This document shows positions 9,579 through 18,549 of a stretch of DNA of 41,470 nt, one piece after another. Below the pieces are notes generated by a model. That model was not told where the DNA came from, made no database searches, and saw only the letters and a program-made list of their open reading frames with translations. This DNA comes from Gemmatimonadaceae bacterium (GTDB lineage Bacteria; Gemmatimonadota; Gemmatimonadetes; Gemmatimonadales; Gemmatimonadaceae): contig DASXKV010000063.1 in assembly GCA_036496605.1 (NCBI GenBank), forward strand, positions 1 to 41,470, in the 5' to 3' direction. Position 1 is the stretch's first letter. The number at the start of each line of letters is the position of its first letter. The translations under genes were made by a program, and so were the position numbers.

Positions 9579-10427
9579 CTAGAATGGCACCGAAAAGCTC
9601 ACCATGACGGGCGCCTTTGACGGAGTCATTGAACGGCGCTCGCGTTCGAGCATTCGCGCCGCGACCGCTTTCCCCGTTGCGTAGCCGAACATCGCGCCGA
9701 CGACGGTGTCGGAAAGCCAGTGGCGTCCATCCATGACCCGCCCGGCACCGATGGCGAGGGTGACGCCGTAGAGCAGCGGCGTCGCAGCGTGCAGATCGAA
9801 GCGGTGCGAGAGAAAGCTCGCGCAACCCAATGAATTCGCGATGTGCCCGCTGAAGAACGAATGCATGTTCCAATCGTGGCTGCCGGGTGAGCGAATGACA
9901 AACGGATCGTCCGGCGAAGTGCGCGGGCGATCGCGCGCCACGAGCAGATAGACGATCTCCCGTGCTCCTGCGCTCGTTAGGTGTGCCGTGGCGCAACCAA
10001 GCCCCGCGTCCCGGAGCGCCTGCGAGCGGCCGATCGACCCCGCGAGATACAACACGCCGGAGATCGGGAGCAGATACTGCCCACTTCCCAGCTCGTACGC
10101 GGGGTATTTCGCCTCCTCGCTCAGCGTGTGTTTGAGCGTGCGCACCGGCCACGCGTCCGGATGATCGCTGATCCATCGCGCGAGGGGCTCGTCGGCGGTC
10201 GCGGCGACGCCGGTGAGCGCGGCCGTCGCCGCGACACCGGCCCAGTCGTCCTCGGTGGCGTGCGCCGGTGACGTCCACACGCTCCACACGTCCCCCACGA
10301 GGTGGCGCAAGTCCTGCCGAACGGAGTCCGCGCGCAGCTGCGCACTCGCCGATAGCGGAAGCGCGACAACGCGGAGAACCAACCAGAAACTCAATTGCCG
10401 CGCCGACGTACGCTGCACTGAACTCAC
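9579..10427 (-). CDS. PAP2-superfamily phosphatase
   Basis: 282 residues from a GTG start. Type 2 phosphatidic acid phosphatase/haloperoxidase superfamily; members dephosphorylate lipid phosphates such as undecaprenyl pyrophosphate or phosphatidate in or at the membrane. The active-site motifs are all present: ARDRP (165-168), SGH (193-195), and R230-x5-H236-x3-D240 in GRVMDGRHWLSD. N-terminal hydrophobic stretch with ASA-Q suggests a signal peptide cut near residue 30. Membrane segments are weaker than in BacA/PgpB-like members, so it may be a periplasmic form. Terminal residue is Phe. Its stop sits a few bases beyond array A. The substrate is unknown. Confidence 0.85.
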   Translation of the reverse strand: MSSVQRTSARQLSFWLVLRVVALPLSASAQLRADSVRQDLRHLVGDVWSVWTSPAHATEDDWAGVAATAALTGVAATADEPLARWISDHPDAWPVRTLKHTLSEEAKYPAYELGSGQYLLPISGVLYLAGSIGRSQALRDAGLGCATAHLTSAGAREIVYLLVARDRPRTSPDDPFVIRSPGSHDWNMHSFFSGHIANSLGCASFLSHRFDLHAATPLLYGVTLAIGAGRVMDGRHWLSDTVVGAMFGYATGKAVAARMLERERRSMTPSKAPVMVSFSVPF

Positions 10428-10510
10428 CGTGTCTTTCGCATTTCAAGGCCGGAGTAAGGAACGAGCGAACCGATCGGACTCACGCATGGTCTAGGCCCGA
10501 GCCAACGCTT

Positions 10511-10777
10511 ATGGATCCCGACATTCTCAGTTTCTTCCAGGTTTGCGCGGGGATCGTGATGACGGTCGGCGCGTTAGCGGCAATCGGCATCACCGCGCGT
10601 GTCATCCTCCTCCGCGCCCATCGCGCTCCGCAGCGGCCGCCCCTGGACGAGAACCGGCTGCAGCATCTGGAGCAGGCGGTCGACGCCATTGCCATCGAAG
10701 TCGAGCGAATTTCCGAAGGCCAGCGATACACCACCAAGCTTCTCGCCGAGCGGGATCGCGATTCCTCTCTACATTAA
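10511..10777 (+). CDS. Small membrane protein with DAIAxExERxSExQR helix
   Basis: 88 residues: short N-terminus, one membrane segment (about residues 9-35, VCAGIVMTVGALAAIGITARVILL), basic linker, then an amphipathic helix (residues 54-81, LEQAVDAIAIEVERISEGQR onward). The helix closely matches residues 73-99 of the protein at 36480-36881, the reason for believing this small gene. It is divergent from the PAP2 gene. The start at 10511 gives the membrane segment at the N-terminus as in its paralogue; the frame stays open upstream but is featureless there. The function is unknown. A cytoplasmic coiled coil on a single-span anchor suggests oligomerisation or a docking role. Confidence 0.7.
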   Translation: MDPDILSFFQVCAGIVMTVGALAAIGITARVILLRAHRAPQRPPLDENRLQHLEQAVDAIAIEVERISEGQRYTTKLLAERDRDSSLH

Positions 10778-10941
10778 GGGAATCGCCAGCGCCTAACGAT
10801 TCTTTCCCCGCACAATTCCTCGGCACGATCGGCAGCCTAGTCGGCCAGCTGCCCGACTGAGCACGACAAATACGTACATATGCGTTGAGCGCGCTCTGGC
10901 ATGGCGTAGAGGCGCGGTCGTTGCACGTTCTCGCGCGCCCG

Positions 10942-11003
10942 ACAGACATCCCGGGGATTCGGAGGGGAATCGCGAAGAACATGCTCGCGCGAGGGATGTC
11001 TGT
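10942..11003. promoter_or_regulatory. Separated inverted repeat upstream of the DJ-1/PfpI gene
   Basis: ACAGACATCCC (10942-10952) recurs as a perfect reverse complement, GGGATGTCTGT (10993-11003), 40 nt apart and just ahead of the PfpI gene. It could be a two-half-site operator or a structured leader. The rest of 10778-11030 holds a short AGTCGG/CCGACT hairpin near 10853 and no gene. No regulator is encoded next to it. The ribosome site GGAGGA (11016-11021) lies 9 nt before the ATG. Confidence 0.4.
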
Positions 11004-11030
11004 GCCACTTGAATCGGAGGAATCGGACTA

Positions 11031-11630
11031 ATGGCAGCAAACAACCTCAGCGGAAAGCGCGTGGCGATTCTCGCGACTGACGGCGTCGAACAGGTCGAGC
11101 TCACGGAACCACGCAAGGCGCTCGATCGAGCGGGAGCGAAGACTGTGGTCGTGTCGCCGAAAAGCGGAAAGATCAAAGGTTGGCAGCACGATCATTGGGG
11201 CGACGAGATCCCCGTCGATCTCACACTCGATCAGGCGAGGGCCGACGATTTCGATGCATTGCTCTTGCCAGGCGGGGTGATGAATCCGGACCACTTGCGG
11301 ACGGACAAGCGCGCGGTCGAGCTCGTGAAGCGCTTCTACACCTCGGGCAAACCGGTCGCGGCGATCTGCCATGGACCGTGGCTACTCGTCGAGGCGGACG
11401 TGGTGCGCGGCCGCTCCGTGACGAGCTGGCCATCGCTCCAGACCGATCTCCGGAACGCGGGCGCCGACTGGAGCGATAAGGAAGTCGTGACCGACGAGGG
11501 GCTCGTCACGAGCCGCAAGCCGGCCGACATCCCGGCGTTCAATGCGAAGATGATCGAGGAGTTCGCCGAGGGCTCGCACGCAGGCCGACGTGAAACGACG
11601 CGCGGCGTGCGGCCGGAGGCGCGCCAATAG
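11031..11630 (+). CDS. DJ-1/PfpI-family protein (deglycase/chaperone-like)
   Basis: 199 residues. Class I glutamine amidotransferase-like fold of the YhbO/YraA/PfpI group, whose members are reported as protein and nucleic-acid deglycases, proteases or stress chaperones. The nucleophile elbow AICHGPW places the conserved Cys at 113 followed by His 114, and the supporting acidic residue is Glu20 (TDGVEQVE). LLLPGGVMNPDHLR is the typical loop. No signal peptide, so cytoplasmic. Good ribosome site GGAGGA. The last 15 or so residues (RRETTRGVRPEARQ) extend past the family core. Convergent with the SusD-like gene across array B. Stress induction is plausible for the family but not shown here. Confidence 0.9.
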   Translation: MAANNLSGKRVAILATDGVEQVELTEPRKALDRAGAKTVVVSPKSGKIKGWQHDHWGDEIPVDLTLDQARADDFDALLLPGGVMNPDHLRTDKRAVELVKRFYTSGKPVAAICHGPWLLVEADVVRGRSVTSWPSLQTDLRNAGADWSDKEVVTDEGLVTSRKPADIPAFNAKMIEEFAEGSHAGRRETTRGVRPEARQ

Positions 11631-11631
11631 A

Positions 11632-11727
11632 GGGGCGAGGGGCTAGGGGCTAGGAGTTAGAATCCGCTCACCAAGCCCCTAACCCCTAACCCAAGCCCCT
11701 AACCTCTAACCCCTAACCCCTACATCC
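11632..11727. repeat. Heptamer inverted array B (aggggct / cccctaa)
   Basis: Left arm of aggggct-type units (11632-11660) and a longer right arm of aacccct-type units (11674-11726), period 7 nt, reverse complementary to each other. It fills the space between the convergent PfpI and SusD-like genes almost completely, so it is positioned to act as a bidirectional terminator. Confidence 0.85.
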
Positions 11728-11733
11728 TCCACC

Positions 11734-13080
11734 CTACGCCTTGCTCTGATCGCACGCCGAACGCTTGAAGTTCGGGTTGCTCTCCTCCTCCTGCGGCACG
11801 GGCAGATTCACGTCCGTGCTGTACTTGTCGCCTTTGAAGTAATCGCCCGTCGGGAACACGGACTCCGCGTTGCGACCGTAGAACGGCTGGCGGACGAGTC
11901 GCCGCAGATCGCCAAGGCGGTGCGCCGTACCGAAGAGCCAGAAGGCTCGCTCGGAGAAGAGCTGGTCCTGCTGCGCTGTGGCGCCCGTGGCCGCTGACAA
12001 AGCCGGCAGACCGGCGTCGGTGCGCAAGGCGTTCAGCAACTCGAGTGTGCCATTGGCGCCACCGTAATTCCCGGCCCTGAGGGCCGCTTCCGCCTCGATC
12101 AGGCGGGCCTCGGTCCCATCGGCGATCACCTCGGGGGCGCTCCAGCTGCCGTACTTCACAGGTGCCAGGATCTCGGTCTCGCCATCGAAGGCGGAGATGT
12201 CGAGATCTTGCGTCGCGGTGCGTGGATCATTCCCGCTCACGAAAGGCAGGCCATTCTGGCCCTCGCGGTCGGAGGTCGTTAGGCGCGTGTCGACCCACAT
12301 CAGCTCGTACATCCCGCTCTTGGTGCGGTCGTTGGCCGGATCGTGCTCCGTCGTGAAGCGGAAGGTGGTCGGCACACCGGCCACGGCGGCAGCAGCCTGG
12401 GCCGGCTGATCGAGGTCGAGCAGCGCGCGCCCCTTCCCGACCATCGCCGTATAGCGCATCAGGTCGTCGCCGCCGGCGACCGCCGCCGCGGAGTCGAATT
12501 TCACGATCGCCGCATTGAGCAGTTCGGTCGTGCTCTCCGGCGTGCCGAAGACGTACGCACCGCTGGCGTCGATGTGGCTGCCAACCGGTACGCCGCTACA
12601 GAAATTTTCGGCAAGGAAGACGTAGTCGAAGCCGGCGAAGTTGAGGACACGCGCGAATCCGGGGTCCGTGGCCGCGAACTGCGCATAACGCGCCGCGGTG
12701 TTGTTCGCGCTCACGATCGAGCGCTGAATGTTGCGCATGACGCGCGAGATGATGTCGTTCGTCGGATTCGCGTCGCGCGAGTCGATCGTGACGTGCGTCG
12801 AGAAGAAGTCCGCGGCGATGAACTCGTCGGTGAAGAGGCCGCTCGTCTGGATGATGGCGTCACTGTTGTCGCCGTTATTGTAGCCGCCATAAGCGACCGC
12901 GAAGTCGCCCGAGGCGCCGGCAAGGAGCGTCGGCAGCGCGGCGGCGCCGGCGGTCGCGTCAGGCGGAACGACATCGGGCGTCGACACGTCGAGATTGCAC
13001 GCCGTCAACGCGCTGCCGAGAGCGACCGCGCCAGCAAGTACCACTCCGCGCAGCGCCCGATATGAAAGTTTATGAATCAT
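11734..13080 (-). CDS. SusD/RagB-like outer-membrane lipoprotein, short form
   Basis: 448 residues. Clear lipoprotein signal: MIHKLSYRALRGVVLAGAVALGSALTAC, lipobox LTAC. Helical RagB/SusD-like body (ARYAQFAATDPGFARVLNFAGFDYVFLAENFCSGVPVG; GKGRALLDLDQPAQAAAAVAGVP; EARLIEAEAALRAGNYGGANGTLELLNALRTDAGLP). Near the C-terminus LFSERAFWLFGTAHRLGDLRRLVR matches the ERAFWLFGEGHRLGDLRR block common in GC-rich soil-lineage SusD proteins. Shorter and clearly diverged from the SusD-like protein at 79-1746, so the two pairs probably take different substrates. It follows its SusC partner after only 12 nt. Confidence 0.88.
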   Translation of the reverse strand: MIHKLSYRALRGVVLAGAVALGSALTACNLDVSTPDVVPPDATAGAAALPTLLAGASGDFAVAYGGYNNGDNSDAIIQTSGLFTDEFIAADFFSTHVTIDSRDANPTNDIISRVMRNIQRSIVSANNTAARYAQFAATDPGFARVLNFAGFDYVFLAENFCSGVPVGSHIDASGAYVFGTPESTTELLNAAIVKFDSAAAVAGGDDLMRYTAMVGKGRALLDLDQPAQAAAAVAGVPTTFRFTTEHDPANDRTKSGMYELMWVDTRLTTSDREGQNGLPFVSGNDPRTATQDLDISAFDGETEILAPVKYGSWSAPEVIADGTEARLIEAEAALRAGNYGGANGTLELLNALRTDAGLPALSAATGATAQQDQLFSERAFWLFGTAHRLGDLRRLVRQPFYGRNAESVFPTGDYFKGDKYSTDVNLPVPQEEESNPNFKRSACDQSKA

Positions 13081-13092
13081 TGGTTGCGACCG

Positions 13093-16089
13093 TCAGAAGG
13101 TCAGGTTGAGGCGCGTGATGAAGTACCGCACTTGCGGCTGCGTCAGGAAGTCTCCAACACCGTTGTTGTCTTGACCCAGAACGTTGACTTCCGGATCCAC
13201 GCCCGAGTACTTGGTCCACGTGCCAAGATTGCGGCCGGCGAAGGTGATCGACAACGCGCTCGCGCGCGCCTTCTGCGCGTAGCGCGCCGGCGCGTTGAGG
13301 GTGAGCGACAGCTCGCGCCATTTGACGAAGCCCGCATCCTCGATGTAGCCGCCGAAGTAATCACCATTCGACATGTAATCGGCGATGGCGTTGGCACGCT
13401 CCATCACCGGCGCGCTCTTGTCGTTCAGGCCGCGACACACGAGCACGAAGGGCAGGCACCGGAACTGCTCACTGCTGTTGTACAGTTTGTTGCCGCCGCG
13501 ATACTCGAAGAGCGTCGAGAGCCTAACGAACTTGAAGAGCGTGAGATCGCCGAGGATCGAGCCCTGACGCGTCGGCAGCACGCTGCCCAGGAAGCGGTAC
13601 TTGTCGGGGTCCGTCGTGAAGAAGACGTCGTTTGGACTGATCGATCCGTCCGGGGAGACCTTCACGCTGTCCACCGTCGTGCCCCAGTATCCGCCGAGCG
13701 GATAACCCTGGACGTGTCGCTGGGAGTACCCAAAAAGTATTGGCGGCTGCCCGCCGAGATTCGTGACGCGATTGCGATTGCCCGACGCCGTGAGGGTCAA
13801 GGCAAGCACGGCGTCGTTCCTCTGCAGAGGCGTTGCGTTGAGCGTGAGCTCCACGCCGCTGTTGGTGACCGCGCCGAGATTCTGGAATTCAGAGGTCGGC
13901 CCGCCAAACGATTGAGCGAGCGGCACGAGGACGAGCGCGTCGCGGGACCGCTTGTCGTAGTAGGTGAAACCAATCGACGCGCGATCGTGGAAGAAACCGG
14001 CGTCGAAACCGACTTCGTACTCGCGGGTCCGCTCGGCCTTGAGGTTCGGATTGCCGAGATTGCCGCTCGTGACTCCAGCGACGTTGGTGGAGTCGAGCCG
14101 CGCCGGCGCCGCGGTAAAGTAGGCGATGGCGTCGAGCACGCCGGGGCGGAGTCCAGACTCGCCGTACGCCGTCCGCAGGCGAAGCTGATTGAGCGTCGTG
14201 CCGCCCTCGGTGACGACGTACGAGGCCGACGCCGATGGATACTGGATGAAGCCGAAGTTCTTGCCGAACGCGCTGTTCTTGTCGCCGCGGAGCGCAAGCG
14301 AGACGTACAGCTTCTCGTTCCAGCTCAACTGCTGGGAAACGAAGCCGCCGACGGTCTTGTTATCGACCGTTGCCTCGTCGACGGTCTTGTCGCTGACCGT
14401 CCCGCCTAACGAACCGCTCCCTGCGGTGAGCGTGCGGCCGAAGGCCTCGGTGCCCTGGTCCTGCGCCTGCTGGTATTGATAGCCCGCCTGCGTCACGCCC
14501 TCGAGGGTCGAGAGAATGTGATACCGGCCGGTGAGCGAGTAGTTGGTCGTGATGTTGAGAATCTGAAACCGATTCGACGTCCGGCTGCCGAGGTTGTCAT
14601 TCGAGAAAAACACGGTGTTCGGCGGGATCGTCTGCTCGTCGAGGCGATTCACGACGTCGAGGCCGAGCGTTGCGTTGCTCGAGAGCCAGGAGAGCGGCCG
14701 CCACGCTGCATTTGCTCCACCCGTGAAGCGATTCACGTCCTGGCGCGTGTCGATGTTATCGAACTGTGCAGGCGGGACTGGATTGTAACCGTCGGTCGGT
14801 CCGTTTCCGGGCCAACCAGCGAGCCCATTGGAGATCGCGCCGTAGTAATTGTTGTCGTTCTGCGGCAGCTGCAGTTGGCTGCGCAGGAATCCCGACGAAA
14901 CGTTGACGTCGATCTTGTCGTTCGGATGCGCGCTGAGATTGCCGCGGAGATTGAGCTTCGCGAGGTTGCTCGTGGTGTAGACTCCCCCCTCCTGCTCCGC
15001 ATCAGCGGATATGAAATACGTCGACGCCGGAACGCCGCCCGACACGGAGCCGCCGAACTTCTGACGACGGCCAACGCGGAAGGGGCTGTTTTGCTCCAGT
15101 GGATCGAAGGTGCTGAGCGAATCGATGGTGCAGTTGCCGAAGGACTGATCGACGAGGTTGCACGTCGGGCTGGGCGTTCTCGACTTCGGCCAGCCGGGGA
15201 AGCCGTAGAGCGGCTGGTTGGTCCAGCCACCGTAGTTAGGCGGGTACGCGTTGTTCTCGTAAATCGAGCCGAGCTCACCGTACGCGTCCCACTTCGCTTG
15301 ACCCGCCCGACCTCGCTTGGTCGTGATCTGAATGACGCCGTTCGCCGCCGCCGTACCGTAGAGGGCCGCGGCCGCCGGACCCTTGACGATCTCGAAGCTC
15401 TCGATGTCTTCGGGATTGATGTCGTTCAATCGCGACGGCGACTGGCCGCCGACGCCAATCGAGTTCGACTCTGGCGTATTGTCGATACGAACGCCGTCGA
15501 TGATGATCAGTGGCTCGTTGGAGAGCGACATCGAGTTGGCGCCGCGAATGCGAATGCGCGCGCCTTCGCCGGTCGTGCCCGTACTCTGCGAGATCGTCAC
15601 GCCGGATGCGCGCGCGGTGACGAGCTCGGAGAAGTTCTGCACGGGCGCGAGCACGATCGTGTCGGTCGAGATCTGCGCGACCGACGCGCCGTTTTCACGC
15701 GCGAGCTGTTGCGTGCCGCTCGCGGTCGTGGTGATCGCGCTGAGTACGGTCGCAACGGAACCAAGGCCGAAGTCGGCCGTCGATTCCTGGGCGCCGGCGA
15801 CGGCGACCTGTCGCGTCGTGCTCTGGAATCCGATTCGGGCCACGCGGAGAGTGACGGTGCCAGCGGGAACGCCCGTGATGCGATATCGACCGTCGACGTC
15901 GGTGCGCGCACCGCGCGTCGTTCCGACGATCGCGATCTGTGCCTCGGGTATCGGGCGTTGGCTCTCCAATTCGGTGACGCGGCCGGCGATGGAACCGGTA
16001 TTCTGCTGCGCGGCGGCGCGCGCGCAGGGCGCGAGCGTCAACGCCGCCGCGGTGCCGGCAGCGAGGAGACAACTGAACAATCGCAACAT
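13093..16089 (-). CDS. SusC/RagA-family TonB-linked outer-membrane transporter, second copy
   Basis: About 998 residues from the ATG at 16089, chosen for a GAGGAA ribosome site and the signal peptide MLRLFSCLLAAGTAAALTLAPCARAAAQ. Order: signal peptide, carboxypeptidase regulatory-like domain (TGSIAGRVTELESQRPIPEA), plug (IRIRGANSMSLSNEPLIIIDG; GPAAAALYGTAAANGVIQIT), barrel ending RLNLTF. No obvious TonB box of the ETVVVTG type: the equivalent place reads VLSAITTTASGTQQLAREN. Partner of the downstream SusD-like lipoprotein. The two SusC proteins in the window share the fold but little barrel sequence. The upstream 16090-16433 stretch holds its leader. Confidence 0.95.
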   Translation of the reverse strand: MLRLFSCLLAAGTAAALTLAPCARAAAQQNTGSIAGRVTELESQRPIPEAQIAIVGTTRGARTDVDGRYRITGVPAGTVTLRVARIGFQSTTRQVAVAGAQESTADFGLGSVATVLSAITTTASGTQQLARENGASVAQISTDTIVLAPVQNFSELVTARASGVTISQSTGTTGEGARIRIRGANSMSLSNEPLIIIDGVRIDNTPESNSIGVGGQSPSRLNDINPEDIESFEIVKGPAAAALYGTAAANGVIQITTKRGRAGQAKWDAYGELGSIYENNAYPPNYGGWTNQPLYGFPGWPKSRTPSPTCNLVDQSFGNCTIDSLSTFDPLEQNSPFRVGRRQKFGGSVSGGVPASTYFISADAEQEGGVYTTSNLAKLNLRGNLSAHPNDKIDVNVSSGFLRSQLQLPQNDNNYYGAISNGLAGWPGNGPTDGYNPVPPAQFDNIDTRQDVNRFTGGANAAWRPLSWLSSNATLGLDVVNRLDEQTIPPNTVFFSNDNLGSRTSNRFQILNITTNYSLTGRYHILSTLEGVTQAGYQYQQAQDQGTEAFGRTLTAGSGSLGGTVSDKTVDEATVDNKTVGGFVSQQLSWNEKLYVSLALRGDKNSAFGKNFGFIQYPSASASYVVTEGGTTLNQLRLRTAYGESGLRPGVLDAIAYFTAAPARLDSTNVAGVTSGNLGNPNLKAERTREYEVGFDAGFFHDRASIGFTYYDKRSRDALVLVPLAQSFGGPTSEFQNLGAVTNSGVELTLNATPLQRNDAVLALTLTASGNRNRVTNLGGQPPILFGYSQRHVQGYPLGGYWGTTVDSVKVSPDGSISPNDVFFTTDPDKYRFLGSVLPTRQGSILGDLTLFKFVRLSTLFEYRGGNKLYNSSEQFRCLPFVLVCRGLNDKSAPVMERANAIADYMSNGDYFGGYIEDAGFVKWRELSLTLNAPARYAQKARASALSITFAGRNLGTWTKYSGVDPEVNVLGQDNNGVGDFLTQPQVRYFITRLNLTF

Positions 16090-16433
16090 GACGGCTGGTT
16101 CCTCAATGCCAGACCAGGTGGATCGGGTCGCGCGTCTCGCCTCGGTGCGAGACGACGCGGATGCGCCGGCGAGATTACGCGGCCGTACGCGCACGGCCGG
16201 CTCGAGTAGTCAAGCCGGCTCAACGTCGTGGGGACGCGTCCACGCAGCGACACGACCACGCGATGCGAATGGGTAACCGCGCGAATGGCAGTGTACGTCA
16301 CCTCGACGTCGATGCGGCCGCATCATGCCAGATTTCACAACTTATGAACCTCCGCCAATCGAGCGCGCCAGGCGGGACGAATACTGTGAATGGCGTGATG
16401 GACCGCACCTGATCGGTGATGAGCATACAAGAA
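16090..16433. other. Gene-free leader region of SusC/SusD pair 2
   Basis: About 340 nt between the SusC start and the terminator of the S9 peptidase gene. It should contain the promoter of pair 2, but I find no convincing -35/-10 on the minus strand and no riboswitch-like or repeat structure. Open frames here are extensions or shadows of the transporter gene. Confidence 0.5.
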
Positions 16434-16460
16434 AGGCCCATGAGCTTCGCTCATGGGCCT
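16430..16460 (-). terminator. Rho-independent terminator of the S9 peptidase gene
   Basis: Perfect 11-bp stem (16434-16444 with 16450-16460) closed by a GAA-type loop, followed on the minus strand by TTTCTT. It lies about 35 nt past the peptidase stop. This is the only classical stem plus U-tract terminator I find in the window. Confidence 0.8.
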
Positions 16461-16494
16461 CGGTACGACAGTACTGCGGTACGGGATGGAGAAC

Positions 16495-17643
16495 TTACTG
16501 CCCCGGGCCCGTCGCTACCTTTGGCGCCGGCTTCGACCGATCCTCGTATGGCCTGAGCCACCACTCGAAGAACACCCACGTCCGATTCCACGAGTCGATC
16601 TGCTCCGGTGAATCGACGCGCTCGAGCGTCTTTGGGTCGACGCGTCGGCTGAACGCGTGCCCGACCGACGCGCCCCAGGGTGCCGGATCGACGTAGACCT
16701 TCGTTTCGGCGAGATCCGGCTTCAGCGCGCGCAGCTTCCACACGAGCTGCTGATCCTCGACATAGTTCACGTCCTGATCGTTCGTCGCGACGTGGACGAG
16801 AATCGGGATGTGGAGATCCTCGACGTGATACAGCGGCGACCGCTTGATGTATTCGTCGGGCTTCTCGAACGGGAGACCGCCGATGGCGGGCTGCGTCGAG
16901 TAACTGCGCTGATAACCAGGACCCTTGTACGAGAGCCGGAAGACGAGATTCGTCACCGGTACGATTGCAGCCGCGGCCTTGAAGGGCGTCTCCGGTCGCA
17001 TCGCGAGATGAGCTGTTATGAAACCGCCGTGGCTCCAGCCCATGATGCCGATGCGATCCGGATCCACGTACGGCAGCGTCTTGAGATAATCGACCGCGGT
17101 GAGAACGTCGTCGAGCTCCTTGCCGCCGTAGTCGATCGCGTTGTAGAACGCTGCGCCGTGCCCGGTGCTGCCGCGATAGTCCGGCGTGACGATGACATAG
17201 CCGCGCGCCACGGCTTCCTTGACGAAGGGCAGCATCGATTGCGTCCAATCGCCGTGGACGCCGCCGTGCACCCACACCATCGCCGCGTGGCCGTGCGGAC
17301 CGCGCTTCGTGAGGGGCGCGAAGAGATAGCCGGGGATCTCCATCCCGTCAGCGTTGCTCTTGTACGTGATCTTCTTGAAGTCGTACGAGCCTGCCGCCCG
17401 CGCGGCGAGAATGCTGTCGGTCGCCTTCTTCGACGCGATCTGCCGCTCGAAGTCGGCTGGCGGCTGATCTTCGGGACGATTGCTGACGTACAGCTCTTCG
17501 GCGCGGGCCGAATCCATCTTCACGACCTGGCGAGGACGGCGCTGACCCTGAGGGCGAGCGCCCTGTTGCTGGGCCGCGAGCGGCGCGGTCGCGACGAGCA
17601 GCACCGCGAGGGCGCGAATGGAAGTGTGCTTACCAATTGTCAT
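16495..17643 (-). CDS. Secreted S9-family peptidase (alpha/beta hydrolase, prolyl-oligopeptidase type)
   Basis: 382 residues from the ATG at 17643 with GGAG 8 nt upstream; MTIGKHTSIRALAVLLVATAPLAAQ is a signal peptide. The catalytic domain stands alone without a beta-propeller: oxyanion region VWVHGGVHGDW, nucleophile elbow GWSHGG (Ser about 204), acid in ATNDQDV (about 289-291), His in GASVGHAF (about 329). Member of the dipeptidyl/acylaminoacyl peptidase group; could equally be an esterase, since the fold alone does not fix the substrate. Closes a possible minus-strand group with the two genes upstream (gap 78 nt) and ends at a good terminator. Confidence 0.88.
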   Translation of the reverse strand: MTIGKHTSIRALAVLLVATAPLAAQQQGARPQGQRRPRQVVKMDSARAEELYVSNRPEDQPPADFERQIASKKATDSILAARAAGSYDFKKITYKSNADGMEIPGYLFAPLTKRGPHGHAAMVWVHGGVHGDWTQSMLPFVKEAVARGYVIVTPDYRGSTGHGAAFYNAIDYGGKELDDVLTAVDYLKTLPYVDPDRIGIMGWSHGGFITAHLAMRPETPFKAAAAIVPVTNLVFRLSYKGPGYQRSYSTQPAIGGLPFEKPDEYIKRSPLYHVEDLHIPILVHVATNDQDVNYVEDQQLVWKLRALKPDLAETKVYVDPAPWGASVGHAFSRRVDPKTLERVDSPEQIDSWNRTWVFFEWWLRPYEDRSKPAPKVATGPGQ

Positions 17644-17721
17644 CGAGGGACTCCGGGTGGGTGCTTCAGGTTCTACGGCCAATGCGAAGATACCGCTGCG
17701 CGCGCGTCGTCAAAAGGAGCC

Positions 17722-18528
17722 TCACCACATCGGCAGAATGCGGCCGACGTTGGTGACGAGGCCCGCATAGACCGCCCGCGGCTGCGGGCCGGCGACGGGA
17801 ATGATGACGCCGACATCGAGCGCGAGCCTGCGCCAGCCGCCTAACGTTGGACCGGTGAGAATCGCGACCGTTGGAGCGCTCGCTGCCGGACCATGCGTCC
17901 CCGGAAAGCCGAAGCACTCGAGCTGCCACCCAACCGGGCCGGCAACGGGGAAACCGCTCGACGCCGTCCAGAAGGTGGTGGTGCGCGGCACGGTCGAGCC
18001 GTCGCCGCCGTGCTTCGTGAGCCCGACGTTGAGATCGAGGCTCACCGGACCGATCGATCGACTGTCGATGAGAATGAGACCGGCGTCGGTCGTGTTCGTG
18101 CCGCGAGTGCCGCCAGTCGGGAATTTGATCAGAGGCAAGATCGCGAAGCGCTGCAGCGGGCCATCGCCATCGATCAGACGCCACTTGAGGCCGGCCGCGA
18201 AGTCACCCGCGCCTAACCGCACTCCCGTCACGCTCTGTACCGGCAGGAACACCGACAGCTGCACACGCGACGCCAGCCCAACCTTGAGCTCGTTGGGCAT
18301 GTCGAAGGCGTGACTCCCGTCGCGGTCGCGGTCGCTTTCGACGCCGGTCTCGATCTCGAGATATCCCGATGCCACGGTCCCGGCATGTGTCGCCACGCTC
18401 GGCCGCTCGGGCTGCACCTGCCGGGGATCGATCGCTGTTGGATTGCCAGATGATAGCGCAGGTGCGCACGCGCTCATGGTCAAGAGCAGCCAGAGTGCAT
18501 GACATGGAGCGTTGGCGTTCTCTTGCAT
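17722..18528 (-). CDS. Putative outer-membrane transporter-like protein (MetA-pathway of phenol degradation type)
   Basis: 268 residues. The pattern GYLEIETGVESDRD, PNELKVGLASRVQLSVFLPVQSV and LGAGDFAAGLKWRLIDGDG followed by amphipathic strands resembles the Phenol_MetA_deg/transporter outer-membrane family, which is named by association and poorly characterised. The N-terminus has LLLTMSAC, a possible lipobox, so it may be lipid-anchored or have a normal signal peptide. It lies 21 nt downstream of the GHL10 gene and is probably cotranscribed with it. Start codon support is weak (no clear ribosome site). Confidence 0.6.
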   Translation of the reverse strand: MQENANAPCHALWLLLTMSACAPALSSGNPTAIDPRQVQPERPSVATHAGTVASGYLEIETGVESDRDRDGSHAFDMPNELKVGLASRVQLSVFLPVQSVTGVRLGAGDFAAGLKWRLIDGDGPLQRFAILPLIKFPTGGTRGTNTTDAGLILIDSRSIGPVSLDLNVGLTKHGGDGSTVPRTTTFWTASSGFPVAGPVGWQLECFGFPGTHGPAASAPTVAILTGPTLGGWRRLALDVGVIIPVAGPQPRAVYAGLVTNVGRILPMW

Positions 18529-18549
18529 TCAACTACGGAGCGGCCCGAG

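Noticed and set aside
14476-16209. 577-codon plus-strand open frame opposite SusC 2
   Set aside because: Arg-rich antisense shadow of a strongly supported SusC gene.
16290-16318. Promoter for SusC/SusD pair 2
   Set aside because: A TACACT -10-like word on the minus strand has no -35 at a proper distance.
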